Shown: positions 44,355 to 53,167 of the stretch, one piece after another | How the letters are laid out: each line of letters opens with the position of its first letter | How positions within the stretch are numbered: position 1 is the first letter of the stretch | Source: DATDAW01 sp036524675 | GTDB taxonomy: Bacteria > Verrucomicrobiota > Verrucomicrobiia > Chthoniobacterales > DASVRZ01 | DNA length: 58,371 nt | Direction of reading: 5' to 3' | NCBI GenBank assembly: GCA_036524675.1 | Contig: DATDBU010000037.1 | Span: 1-58,371, forward strand | The notes under the pieces: generated by a model | Told to the model about the DNA's origin: nothing | The model's input: only the letters and a program-made list of their open reading frames with translations | The model's database searches: none | Position numbers and translations under genes: made by a program

Positions 44355-45290
44355 CTATTTCGCGTCGCCGGCTCCTTTGGAGAGGTACCACTCGTAAGTG
44401 CTGGCGATGCCTTCGCGGAGCGGGATTTGCGGGGACCAACCCAGCGAACGGATGATACTGTTGTCCATCAATTTCCGCGGGGTGCCATCGGGTTTGGTAG
44501 GATCGAAAACGATGTCACCTTTGAAACCGACGACGTCGCAGATCAGTTCTGCCAGGTCGCGGATCGTGACGTCTTCGCCGTAGCCGATGTTGACGAGGTC
44601 GGGCGAATTTTCGAGTTCGAGCAGAAAACGGCAGGCGCGGGCGAGATCGCTGTTGTGCAGGAATTCCCGCAACGGCGTTCCGCTGCCCCAAACGACGACT
44701 TCCTTGTCGCCGCGTTCTTTCGCTTCGTGGACTTTGCGCATGAGCGCTGGCAGCACGTGTGAGCTCTGCAGGTCGAAGTTGTCACCGGGGCCGTACATGT
44801 TCGTCGGCATTCCCGAGGTGAAATCCGCTCCATATTCGCGCCGGTAAGCAGCGCAGAGTTTCAGCCCGGCAATTTTGGCGATGGCGTAAGCCTCATTGGT
44901 CGGCTCGAGCGGGCCGGTCAACAGGCTGGATTCGTGCAGAGGTTGTGGCGCGAGTTTTGGGTAAATACAGGAGCTTCCGAGGAAAAGCAGGCGTTTGGTG
45001 CCCGTCTCGTAAGCGCTGGAGATGAGGTTGTTTTGAATCTGCAGATTCTGCAGGAGAAACTCGACCGGGAAATCGTTGTTGGCCTTGATCCCGCCAACCT
45101 TGGCCGCGGCGACGATGACTGCTTCGGGTCGGGTTTCCTCAAAAAAACGGCGGACGGCGATCGCATTTCCGAGATCGACTTCGGCTCGTGTGCGTGTGAT
45201 GAGATTCGGGTAGCCAGCTGCTTGTAACTCACGCAGAATGGCACCCCCGACAAGCCCTCTATGACCTGCGACAAAGACGCTTTTGAACAT
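44355..45290 (-). CDS. fcl: GDP-L-fucose synthase
   Basis: A 311-residue short-chain dehydrogenase/epimerase of the WcaG type that converts GDP-4-keto-6-deoxymannose to GDP-L-fucose using NADPH. The N-terminus has the nucleotide-binding GHRGLVG (G9, G12, G15). The catalytic set is visible in LGSSCIYP (about 105-111) and YAIAK (Y135, K139), with GMPTNMYGPGDNFD and HNSDLARA typical of Fcl. The partner GDP-mannose dehydratase (gmd) is not in the window. Fucose is therefore a likely constituent of the adjacent glycan, which is inference from context. Confidence 0.93.
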   Translation of the reverse strand: MFKSVFVAGHRGLVGGAILRELQAAGYPNLITRTRAEVDLGNAIAVRRFFEETRPEAVIVAAAKVGGIKANNDFPVEFLLQNLQIQNNLISSAYETGTKRLLFLGSSCIYPKLAPQPLHESSLLTGPLEPTNEAYAIAKIAGLKLCAAYRREYGADFTSGMPTNMYGPGDNFDLQSSHVLPALMRKVHEAKERGDKEVVVWGSGTPLREFLHNSDLARACRFLLELENSPDLVNIGYGEDVTIRDLAELICDVVGFKGDIVFDPTKPDGTPRKLMDNSIIRSLGWSPQIPLREGIASTYEWYLSKGAGDAK

Positions 45291-45440
45291 GGGGCCGACA
45301 TAATCGCCAGGATGTGCCTTTGGGCAAGTGTTTTCGTGCTTTTGTGTTTCGCAGAAGGCTTTTCAGGCCCCGCCAGACCGAAAAACGATGGCGTGAGGCT
45401 GACTGTTCAGCAATGAGCAGAAGCAAGATGGCCAACCGTT

Positions 45441-46427
45441 TTAGAAGAAACGTCGCCACATCAGGACGCCGAAAGTCACCAACCCGGTGAGCATCATCAC
45501 GAACATTACCCAGCCGAAGCCGTTCGGGCTCGCCACCCATGGTAAACCGCCTACGTTCATCCCGAAAATACCGGTGATTAGTGTGATCGGCAGAAGGATT
45601 GCGGTCAAAATCGATAAGACATAGAGGTTGCGGCTTGTCGATTCGCCGCGTTGGGTTGCAATTTCTTCCTGAAGCAGACGAGCGCGTTCCTGGATCGACT
45701 CGAAATCCTGCACGACGCCTTCCAGGCGCTCGACCGCCACCTGCAGCTGCCCTTGTTCGCGGCCTCCGCGCCAGGCCGCCGGAAAATACAACAGCTGCGA
45801 TAAGACGTGCCTGCTCGCGCCCACGTGGCGGCGCAATCGTGCAAAAAGCCGACGCAGCCGGCCCAGTTCACCGCTCTGCAAATGCCAGTGTTCCTTGAGA
45901 ATCCCGTCCTCGATGTCGTCCACAATTTCACCCTGCTCCTCGACCACATGCGAAAACATGTCCGCAAGGTCTTCAACCAAATGTGCCACGAGCTCGACCG
46001 TAGTCCCGATGGGTTCGCCGCCACGCATTTCCTGCCGAAGTTGGTCGATGGCTTTGAGTGGATGCACGCGGCCGGTGATCAACAGTCCTTCATCCACATA
46101 AATTCGAAGCGTTCCCAGCCGTTCGGGGTCGGCGTTAAATTCGTAAAGCACGTCCCCAAGCACGCCGACAGCGCCACGTTCAACCACTTGCAGCCGGATA
46201 TGAGAATCGTCATCGAGAAAACGTCCCCGCGCGACTTCGGGTAGGCGCTCCCAGGATTGAATCCACTTTTGGGCGCGTGTATCCGCCAGATTGAAATGGA
46301 GCCAGACGGGGCCGTCCAACGCATCGCGGTCTTTGGCAACGGTTTCCCAGGTGAGCAATTGTGCCGGCTCATCCGGTTGCAGTCGGAATCCGCAAATGAG
46401 TCCTGTTGTATCGACCGTATCGATCAT
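45441..46427 (-). CDS. zntB: CorA/ZntB-family divalent cation transporter
   Basis: A 328-residue 2-TM-GxN channel or transporter. A soluble alpha/beta N-terminal domain and long helix (residues 150-262) precede TM1 (about 270-288). The signature GMN is at 289-291 in TGIFGMNVGGLPW, and TM2 lies at about 303-323, ending in a basic tail. The N-terminus (CGFRLQPDEPAQLLTWE, VWLHFNLADTRAQKWI) is of the ZntB subgroup rather than CorA. ZntB proteins move zinc with protons. The gene is divergent from the PEP-CTERM gene and unrelated to the glycan island by function. Confidence 0.85.
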   Translation of the reverse strand: MIDTVDTTGLICGFRLQPDEPAQLLTWETVAKDRDALDGPVWLHFNLADTRAQKWIQSWERLPEVARGRFLDDDSHIRLQVVERGAVGVLGDVLYEFNADPERLGTLRIYVDEGLLITGRVHPLKAIDQLRQEMRGGEPIGTTVELVAHLVEDLADMFSHVVEEQGEIVDDIEDGILKEHWHLQSGELGRLRRLFARLRRHVGASRHVLSQLLYFPAAWRGGREQGQLQVAVERLEGVVQDFESIQERARLLQEEIATQRGESTSRNLYVLSILTAILLPITLITGIFGMNVGGLPWVASPNGFGWVMFVMMLTGLVTFGVLMWRRFF

Positions 46428-46548
46428 TGCGGCCGATGATAAACTGACTCGCGCTCGTATTTGTCATCTTTTTTTGTGAGAATTGCGTCACGCGATCTTA
46501 ACAATCGACGACGTGCATCTGATAGCGGACTTGGTTAGTGCTGCATCC

Positions 46549-48195
46549 ATGAATCTTCGTCCCCTCGCTTTTCTGCTTAGCTTCAGCACAGTCAGTGTGA
46601 CAGCTTTCGCCCAGTACAACTCTTCAAACCGGGATGTCCTGACGCCGAACACCGGCACTTGGAGCGCGGGCGGTGTCACACTGGATGGATTGAATTTCGT
46701 GAACCTCGGTTTGCAAGGCGTGGGCCGCATCGCGGCAAGCGCGAAGGATCCGCTTACCGGTGAGTCGGTCGGGTCAATTTCGGACATGCAGGTCACCGAT
46801 TGGACGCGCACCGTCGGCGGCTCTTACACCGGCACGTTTAATCTTCTGCCGGATCGTGGTTACAATTCAGGAAGCACTTTTTCGAATTACGCGGCACGAA
46901 TCAACACGTTCAGTTTTAGTTTTACGCCCTACACATCGTCTGCGCCCACTACGACGCAGAATCAGATCCAGACGATTTACACAGGAACGCAACGGTTTAC
47001 GTACGATCACGACAACAACGCCGTCACAGCGCCTATTTTTACGACCGGCTTGGTGGCGAATGGCTCGACGATTCAATTCGGCGGGCAACCCATACCGACG
47101 GTCACGCAGTCCACGTCAAACTCGCTCGAAGGCAACATGCCGATCGCCAACCGTCTCACACTGGATACGGAGGGACTCGCTTTTGACCCGCGTGCTGGAC
47201 GTGCGGGTTCGGGTTGGGTGAGCGACGAATATGGGGCAAATATTTACCATTTCGACTCCAGCAAACAGATAGACGCCGTTCTCGCGATCCCGCAGGCGCT
47301 CGTGCCGCATTCGCCAGTTGGCACGGTCAACTTCAACGCTGATCCGCCGGCCAACGGGCGCCGCATCAACCAGGGATTCGAAGGGCTCGCTGTCAATCAC
47401 GATGGGACAAAACTTCTGGCTTTGCTCCAGAGCGCCACGATCCAGGATTCCGGCAGTGGAAACCAAGGACGCTCGAACACACGACTGCTGGTTTACGATA
47501 CGTCGAATGAAAACGCGCCAACCGACCCCGTTGCGCAATACGTCATTCAGCTTCCGCGCGTCGACAGCGACGGCAGCGGCACCGTGGACCGGACGGCAGC
47601 ACAAAGCTCGATCATCGCCATCAATGACACGCAATTCTTGATTCTCAGCAGGGACGGTAACGGGCGCGGCGCTTCCGGTGCGCCTGTCTTCAAGTCCATT
47701 CTCCTCGCGGATATTTCGAACGCCACCAATGTCGACGGCCTTTATGACACCGAAGGCGCCGCAGTCGCTCCCGGTGGCACACTTGCGGCCAGTGTGACGC
47801 CGATCGAGTGGACGGAGGCACTCAATCTCCTTGGCAAGCTCGACCTCGGAGTGACGGAGCTGGAACAATTTGGCCTGAATCTCAATACCGCTCCAGGCGA
47901 CATCAACTCCCTCTCCGAAAAGTGGGAAGGCCTTTCGCTGGTTTCGGCCAATGATCCAAACGCGCCCAACGATTATTTTCTCTTCTTCGGCAATGATAAC
48001 GATTTCCTCACGGGGTCCGGTTTGATGTTGAATGAAAATGGCACCCCGTTCTCGTACGACGCGGGTTTGGAAAATGACACGCTGCTTTTAGCGTTCCGGG
48101 TCCAGATTATTCCCGAACCTGGCGTGATGGCGTTGGTTGGAGTTGGAAGTCTGGCGTTTTTTGCCCGTCGTAGGCCCAAAGAAAATCTGCTTTAA
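46549..48195 (+). CDS. PEP-CTERM surface protein with phytase/esterase-like domain
   Basis: A 548-residue secreted protein. There is a signal peptide at 1-20 (LAFLLSFSTVSVTAFAQ). The body has LTLDTEGLAFDPRAGRAGSGWVSDEYG, HFDSSKQI, NQGFEGLAVNHDGTKL and LYDTEGAAVAPGG, the pattern of the esterase-like activity of phytase family (beta-propeller). The C-terminus is a PEP-CTERM anchor: PEPGVMALVGVGSLAFFARRR, with PEP, a hydrophobic helix and arginines. Such signals send proteins to an exosortase and usually accompany exopolysaccharide production. No exosortase gene is in the window. The ATG at 46549 gives a good signal peptide; the earlier in-frame start does not. Confidence 0.85.
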   Translation: MNLRPLAFLLSFSTVSVTAFAQYNSSNRDVLTPNTGTWSAGGVTLDGLNFVNLGLQGVGRIAASAKDPLTGESVGSISDMQVTDWTRTVGGSYTGTFNLLPDRGYNSGSTFSNYAARINTFSFSFTPYTSSAPTTTQNQIQTIYTGTQRFTYDHDNNAVTAPIFTTGLVANGSTIQFGGQPIPTVTQSTSNSLEGNMPIANRLTLDTEGLAFDPRAGRAGSGWVSDEYGANIYHFDSSKQIDAVLAIPQALVPHSPVGTVNFNADPPANGRRINQGFEGLAVNHDGTKLLALLQSATIQDSGSGNQGRSNTRLLVYDTSNENAPTDPVAQYVIQLPRVDSDGSGTVDRTAAQSSIIAINDTQFLILSRDGNGRGASGAPVFKSILLADISNATNVDGLYDTEGAAVAPGGTLAASVTPIEWTEALNLLGKLDLGVTELEQFGLNLNTAPGDINSLSEKWEGLSLVSANDPNAPNDYFLFFGNDNDFLTGSGLMLNENGTPFSYDAGLENDTLLLAFRVQIIPEPGVMALVGVGSLAFFARRRPKENLL

Positions 48196-48252
48196 GCAAA
48201 AAGAAACAGGAAGCTGCTTTGCAGTCGCCGCGATGACCAGTATCATCGACCG

Positions 48253-49044
48253 ATGCAAGCAAGTGAATCTTCAGGGGCCGATGGGGTGGAGATACGGACT
48301 TACTTTGTTCGCGACCGCAACGCCCTCGTGACGCGAGGCGATTTTGGCGATTTGTTCGTCGATTACTACCTTCATTTGAGCGACCACGGCCTGCGGCATG
48401 AGCCGGACGTCGATCAATTGTTGAAAGACACGCTTTCCGCCATCGTCCTTCACTCGGCATCGCGGCCTTGGAACGAGACGGTTGCCTGGACCATCAGCCT
48501 CCAGCGCCCGCTTCTCAACCTGTTTGCCGCCGCTGATAACCGGCTCTCGATCGTCGCGGGCAATCTTTTCACCGATAATGTGAAGAAAAACGATTCGAAC
48601 CTCTTCTATTCCGACCTCGTCCGCGGTTCGGAACCAAACCGCCGCAGCGTCGTCACTTTCGAAGGAGGCAATATTTTCCGGGCGGTGGAGGAATACTATC
48701 GGCAGAGCGAACAGCGCCCCGCTCGCTATTTCCAGCTTGGTGACGAGGATTTCGTGTTCGTTTCGGCGCAACCGGATTGCGATGTGGCGTGGTTCGATGA
48801 GCTCGACGACGATGCCATCGCTGTTCTCGACCAGACGGAAACGCTCAGCCTGCTGGAAACGCGCCGTTACCAATGGCAATGCGGTTGCTCGGAGGAAAAA
48901 TTACTGCCGATGCTTGCCTCTGCGATGAAAACGGACCCCGCTGGTCTCTTTGGTGGCGAGGAAGCCATTCGTGTGAGCTGCCCACGGTGCGGCGCGCTGT
49001 ATGTCGTTACGCGGCTGCAGATGGAGGAATTCGGGAAAAGCTGA
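48253..49044 (+). CDS. hslO: Hsp33-like redox chaperone
   Basis: A 263-residue Hsp33-type protein. The C-terminal zinc cluster is CGC at 210-212 and CPRC at 243-246, matching the CxC...CxxC set that releases zinc when oxidised and switches the chaperone on. The N-terminal domain has RTYFVRDRNALVTRGDFGDLF and the long linker region expected of the family. The intervening segments (SLQRPLLNLF, SDLVRGSEP) diverge from E. coli Hsp33, so the assignment rests mainly on the zinc motif and length. A hairpin-forming repeat follows the stop. Confidence 0.75.
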   Translation: MQASESSGADGVEIRTYFVRDRNALVTRGDFGDLFVDYYLHLSDHGLRHEPDVDQLLKDTLSAIVLHSASRPWNETVAWTISLQRPLLNLFAAADNRLSIVAGNLFTDNVKKNDSNLFYSDLVRGSEPNRRSVVTFEGGNIFRAVEEYYRQSEQRPARYFQLGDEDFVFVSAQPDCDVAWFDELDDDAIAVLDQTETLSLLETRRYQWQCGCSEEKLLPMLASAMKTDPAGLFGGEEAIRVSCPRCGALYVVTRLQMEEFGKS

Positions 49045-49051
49045 GGTCTGA

Positions 49052-49121
49052 GATTTTCGATTTCGGATTCTCGATTTTCGATTGAGAATCCACGCCCCGG
49101 CTGAGAAATCGAAATCGAGAA
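49052..49121. repeat. TCGATTTTCG-type repeat with hairpin after hslO
   Basis: The spacer repeats GATTTTCGATTT/TCGATTTTCGATT and then returns as the inverted GAAATCGAAATCGAGAA. The arms at 49068-49083 and 49106-49121 can pair with one bulge, which may serve as a terminator. It is one of several low-complexity spacers in this window. Confidence 0.6.
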
Positions 49122-49177
49122 TGGAGGAAGCGACATAGCTGCTCCATCTGTTTCGAAAGCAAAGCAGCAATCCAAAA

Positions 49178-50473
49178 TTGAAAATTCCCTTTACCCTTTT
49201 CCTCGCGCTCCGTTACTTGCGACCGAAGCGGACCTTCCTTTCCATCATCACGATTATCTGCATCGTCGGCGTTATGCTCGGCGTGGCAGTCCCGATACTG
49301 GTCATTTCCGTCATGACCGGCTTCGAGCAGGAGCTGCGCAAAAAGGTGTTGGGTTTCGACGCGCACCTCACCATTGCCGCGCCGCGTGATGTCGTTCGGG
49401 ATTGGCGAGACGTCGCCTCGAGGAGCGCGCAGATTCCCGGCATTGTTGCGGTCGCACCGTACGTCCAGGGCCGGGTGCTGGCCAAATTCAATCATCTGGT
49501 AATGGCCCCATACATCAGGGGCATTAACCCAGTGCTGGAAGAAAAGGTTTCGTCGATTAAGAAATATATCGTCGATGGCAGCTACGATCTTTCAGGCGAC
49601 AACGCCATCATCGGCTCCGATCTGGCGGACCAGTTGGGTATCAGTGTAGGCGATACGTTATCACTCACCGCCACCAAAAATATCGACGATATCATTGCCC
49701 ATCTCGACGCACTGGGAGAGGGGCCTGTGGACTCCAAACAAGTCGCCAATATCAAGGAAATGATTATTCCCATCGATGTGACGATCAGCGGGATCTTCAA
49801 ATCGGGCCGCTACGCCTATGACTCGGATTACATTTTGGTCCCGCTCAACATCGGCCAGGAGCTTTACTCGCTCGGCGATAGCGTCCACGGGCTGATAGTC
49901 AAGACGATTGACGCCGATCGTTCCGACCAATTTCGAGACGCCATTAATGCTGAATTCCATGAGTCCGACGGTCTTGTCGCTACCACGTGGATGGAGCAAA
50001 ACTCGGAGATCTTTGAAGCCATTATCATGGAGCGAAACGTCATGTTTTTTCTTCTGCTCTTTATCGTCATCGTTGCTGCGTTCGGCATCATGAGTACGCT
50101 CATCACGACCACTGTGCAGAAGACGCGGGAAATCGGCGTCATCAAGGCGCTTGGCGCTCGGATGAGCCAGATTTTGTGGGTTTTCCTCGCACAGGGAATG
50201 GTCGTCGGGTTTGTCGGGACATTGAGCGGCCTCGCGATGGGAATGATTGTTCTTCAATACCGCAACGATTTTCGCCGGTGGCTTTCAGAGCGTCTCCACA
50301 TCGAAGTCTTTCCGGCCGGCGTCTATCAGTTTGCAGAAATTCCTGCGATGATCGTCCCGCGCGACGTTGCCATCATCTGCGTGAGCGGCTTTATCATATG
50401 CACGGTGGCCGCACTCATCCCGGCGCTTTTTGCTGCCCGTCTCGACCCCGTAAAGGCGCTCCGGTACGACTGA
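49178..50473 (+). CDS. LolC/LolE-family lipoprotein-releasing permease
   Basis: A 431-residue inner-membrane permease of an ABC transporter. TM1 lies at about 20-43 (FLSIITIICIVGVMLGVAVPILVISVMTGFEQELR in outline), a large periplasmic domain of about 220 residues follows, and then three membrane segments sit in a FtsX-like block with TVQKTREIGVIKALGA. This is the LolC/E topology; the complex lifts lipoproteins off the inner membrane. The ATPase LolD is not in the window. The start is a TTG at 49178 because no ATG fits. A repeat-bearing spacer separates it from the heptose genes. Confidence 0.85.
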   Translation: MKIPFTLFLALRYLRPKRTFLSIITIICIVGVMLGVAVPILVISVMTGFEQELRKKVLGFDAHLTIAAPRDVVRDWRDVASRSAQIPGIVAVAPYVQGRVLAKFNHLVMAPYIRGINPVLEEKVSSIKKYIVDGSYDLSGDNAIIGSDLADQLGISVGDTLSLTATKNIDDIIAHLDALGEGPVDSKQVANIKEMIIPIDVTISGIFKSGRYAYDSDYILVPLNIGQELYSLGDSVHGLIVKTIDADRSDQFRDAINAEFHESDGLVATTWMEQNSEIFEAIIMERNVMFFLLLFIVIVAAFGIMSTLITTTVQKTREIGVIKALGARMSQILWVFLAQGMVVGFVGTLSGLAMGMIVLQYRNDFRRWLSERLHIEVFPAGVYQFAEIPAMIVPRDVAIICVSGFIICTVAALIPALFAARLDPVKALRYD

Positions 50474-50508
50474 AGTTTTAGATTTGTAAGTTGGTAAGTT
50501 TTAAGACC
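50474..50508. repeat. TTTGTAAGTT-type spacer repeat, upstream copy
   Basis: The spacer after the LolC gene contains TTTGTAAGTTGGTAAG followed by TTTTAAGAC. An inverted, slightly different copy is found at 52164-52197. The two copies bracket the hldE1-gmhB gene pair. Confidence 0.6.
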
Positions 50509-50592
50509 ACGCTAGCGGAGTTGGCAGACGTTTGCGCGGGCTGTCTTTCTGAAAACTGAATCTTGAACCCTGAAAACTTCGCCTGTCACAGA

Positions 50593-51600
50593 ATGAATCC
50601 TGGCCGTCTCGAAGAATTACTCAACCAGTTTACTTCCAAACGTATTTTAGTCATCGGTGACGTGATGCTCGACGAATTCATCTGGGGTCGAGTTGCTCGA
50701 ATTTCGCCGGAAGCGCCTGTGCCAGTGGTCGAAGTGACTGGCGAATCGTTTTATCCCGGAGGAGCCGCGAATGTGGCTCGCAATCTAAAGGAATTTTGTG
50801 ACGAGGCCCGGGTCATGGGCCTTACTGGAACCGGTGGAAACTCAGCGCGTCTCCGAAATTTACTCGAAGATCTCGGAATCGATGTCTCCAGTTTGATTCA
50901 GGAGGAAGGGTTCAGAACGATCGTCAAAACCCGGATCATTGCCCGGCAGCAACAGGTGGTCCGCGTGGATCGAGAGTCAAAAACTGCAGCTGCAAAAGAA
51001 CGCACGAGTGCCGCGCTTGAAGCCTTGCAAATAGCTTTGCCCAAGATGGATGCGGTGATTTTTGAAGATTATGCCAAGGGTTTTTTGACGGACGATTTCA
51101 TCGAGCCCGCTACGGAACTGATCAATGCCGCCGGCATCGTCGTCACAGCGGATCCGAATCCGAAAAATCGCGTATCCTGGCAAAATCTGACGGCAATCAA
51201 ACCCAATCGGACTGAGGCGTTTCAGGCGGCGGGAATCCCGGAATCCGAACCAACAGGCCATCCGTTGGAGGACAAGGCTTTCCTCCATGTTGGCGAGAGG
51301 CTTTTGGAGAAATGGAGTGCCAGGTTTCTGCTCATCACGCTTGGCGAACACGGAATGGTGCTCTTTGACCGGGAAAATTCGCCGTATCACATCCCGACAC
51401 GCGCCAGGGAGGTCTATGATGTTTCGGGGGCAGGTGACACCGTGATTGCGCTATTCACGCTCGCTCTGAGTGCCGGTGCGACCGCTCGTGAGGCAGCGGA
51501 CATTTCCAACCATGCCGCGAGCGTGGTGGTGGGCAAGCTGGGGACCGCGACGCTTACCCGTAGGGAGTTGATCGCCAGTTTCGCAAATCATGGCCGCTGA
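50593..51600 (+). CDS. hldE1: D-glycero-beta-D-manno-heptose-7-phosphate kinase
   Basis: A 335-residue PfkB-family kinase, equivalent to the kinase half of HldE (also called RfaE1 or HldA). It phosphorylates heptose 7-phosphate at C1 for LPS inner core synthesis. Visible are VIGDVMLDEFIWGRVARISPE, GGAANVARNL, EDYAKGFL, TADPNPKNR and the catalytic DVSGAGDTV near residue 280. The cytidylyl/adenylyltransferase half is absent and must be encoded elsewhere. The start is the ATG at 50593; a TTG 30 bases upstream is in frame. Its stop overlaps gmhB by 11 bases, so the two are co-translated. Confidence 0.93.
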   Translation: MNPGRLEELLNQFTSKRILVIGDVMLDEFIWGRVARISPEAPVPVVEVTGESFYPGGAANVARNLKEFCDEARVMGLTGTGGNSARLRNLLEDLGIDVSSLIQEEGFRTIVKTRIIARQQQVVRVDRESKTAAAKERTSAALEALQIALPKMDAVIFEDYAKGFLTDDFIEPATELINAAGIVVTADPNPKNRVSWQNLTAIKPNRTEAFQAAGIPESEPTGHPLEDKAFLHVGERLLEKWSARFLLITLGEHGMVLFDRENSPYHIPTRAREVYDVSGAGDTVIALFTLALSAGATAREAADISNHAASVVVGKLGTATLTRRELIASFANHGR

Positions 51601-52132
51601 AAGAGCCCCCACACGAGCCGTTTTTCTGGACCGTGACGGAACGTTGATGGAGGAGGTCGGCTATTGTTCGCGTTCCGAAGACGTCCGTATTTTTCCAGGT
51701 GTTCCCGATGCCTTGGAGACACTTAAAGAGGCTGGCTTCCTGAACATCATTATCACCAATCAATCCGGAATCGGCCGCGGCTATTTTTCGGCGAGCGACT
51801 ATGAAAACGTCCAGTCGGAACTGCTTCGGCAGATCGGCGACGGGCTTATCGACGCGACGTATTTCTGTGCGGATCACCCGGATCAACCTTCGCGCCGGCG
51901 AAAACCCGCCACTGGAATGCTCGAAGACGCGGCTCGGGACTTTGGAATCGATTTCGCCGGTTCATGGGTGATCGGCGACAAAGCCATCGATGTCGAATGT
52001 GGCAAGAACGCGGGTCTGCGAACCATCCTGGTCGAGACCGGATACGGAAAACAGGCGAATTGCATGCCCGACTTTCGGGCAAAAACCCTGGCCGAAGCAG
52101 TCACGTGGATTTTGGGCAGTCTTAAGTCTTAA
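51590..52132 (+). CDS. gmhB: Heptose 1,7-bisphosphate phosphatase, lacking the zinc loop
   Basis: A 180-residue HAD phosphatase that removes the 7-phosphate from heptose 1,7-bisphosphate, the step after HldE1. Motif I FLDRDGTL is at 12-19, ITNQSGIGRG follows, and the ending is VIGDKAIDVECGKNAG. E. coli GmhB binds zinc through CxH and CxC in the loop around CPHHP...CDCRKP. Here the loop is short, with CADHP and RRRKP, so the second cysteine pair is missing and a bound zinc is unlikely. It overlaps the kinase gene by 11 bases. The C-terminal LGSLKS is encoded by repeat-like DNA. Confidence 0.88.
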   Translation: MAAERAPTRAVFLDRDGTLMEEVGYCSRSEDVRIFPGVPDALETLKEAGFLNIIITNQSGIGRGYFSASDYENVQSELLRQIGDGLIDATYFCADHPDQPSRRRKPATGMLEDAARDFGIDFAGSWVIGDKAIDVECGKNAGLRTILVETGYGKQANCMPDFRAKTLAEAVTWILGSLKS

Positions 52133-52197
52133 GAGAGTTTCCGTCAGGTGCCGTTCCATTTCGGTCTTACAAACTTACAAACTTTAAACTTAAGACT
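52119..52197. repeat. CTTAAG-rich inverted repeat after gmhB
   Basis: The last codons of gmhB form AGTCTTAAG, and the spacer ends with CTTAAGACT at 52189-52197, giving a 9-base stem that spans the spacer. Within it CTTACAAACTTACAAAC is the inverted copy of the repeat at 50474-50508. A transcript end or processing role is possible. Confidence 0.6.
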
Positions 52198-52202
52198 TCC
52201 CT

Positions 52203-52928
52203 GTGACCGGTATCATTCCCGCCCGTTGGGCCTCCACACGTTTTCCCGGAAAACCGCTGCATCTGCTGGCCGGAAAACCGCTCATCCAGCACGTCTGGGA
52301 ACGCTGCCGTGAGGCGAAAAGACTCACGCGGATCGTCGTTGCCACCGATGATGATCGCATCGCGGTGGTTGCAAAAAACTTCGGTGCCGAAGTTTTTCCT
52401 ACCCGCACGGATCACCCCAGTGGCACCGATCGCATCGCGGAAGTTGCACGACAATTGCCAGAAAATGAGCCAGTTATCAACATCCAGGGCGACGAGCCGC
52501 TGGTTGATCCGGCCCTCATCGACTGCATCGCCGAAGCGCTTACGAGCGAAGATCCGCCGGAAATGGTTACGGCGGCATCGGTCATCACGGACCCCTCCGC
52601 ACTGGTCAATCCGAACATTGTCAAAGCTGTCCTCAACCGCGCGGGAGATGCGCTTTACTTTTCTCGGAGCCGCATTCCGTTTCCGCGGAATACCGCAGCG
52701 AACGCACCGGCGTATCACCACATTGGAATCTACGGATATCAGCGTGCTTTTTTGCTTCAGTTCGTCGAGTGGCCCCAAGGGGTTCTTGAGCAAGCCGAGC
52801 AACTCGAACAACTCCGGGCTTTGGAAAACGGTGCGCGTATTCGTGTCCTCATCACCGCTCAAGCGGCACGTGGGGTGGATACACCCGCCGACGTTGCGTT
52901 TGTGGAAGCGCACCTTGCTGGCCGGTGA
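52203..52928 (+). CDS. kdsB: CMP-Kdo synthetase (3-deoxy-manno-octulosonate cytidylyltransferase)
   Basis: A 241-residue nucleotidyltransferase that activates Kdo with CTP for lipid A-core assembly. Motifs are IIPARWASTRFPGKPL at the N-terminus (nucleotide loop), ATDDDRI, THPSGTDRIAEV in outline, INIQGDEPLVD (metal Asp) and HHIGIYGYQRAFL. The start is a GTG at 52203. It is in the same direction as hldE1-gmhB and is followed by pyrG, which supplies its CTP. This grouping of Kdo and CTP genes recurs in Gram-negative bacteria. Confidence 0.95.
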   Translation: MTGIIPARWASTRFPGKPLHLLAGKPLIQHVWERCREAKRLTRIVVATDDDRIAVVAKNFGAEVFPTRTDHPSGTDRIAEVARQLPENEPVINIQGDEPLVDPALIDCIAEALTSEDPPEMVTAASVITDPSALVNPNIVKAVLNRAGDALYFSRSRIPFPRNTAANAPAYHHIGIYGYQRAFLLQFVEWPQGVLEQAEQLEQLRALENGARIRVLITAQAARGVDTPADVAFVEAHLAGR

Positions 52929-53167
52929 ACGATCCCGAAATGATTTGTCGGACCCCGGCCCAGACCTGAGATTTGTGTAGGGCTGTAGATCTGTTGGCGG
53001 AATGGAGTTGAACAAATCGCAGCGTTGCGGCAGTTTGCGCGCTTGCAAATTCGAGTCTGCCCGCCGCGCAGATCGTGAGCTTGCGAGAAACCGGGGCCCT
53101 CACTCCGAGCAATCTGGCCTCGATCCGCGGGTGGTTGAAGGCTGGAAACCCTTTTTCCCTATCCTTT

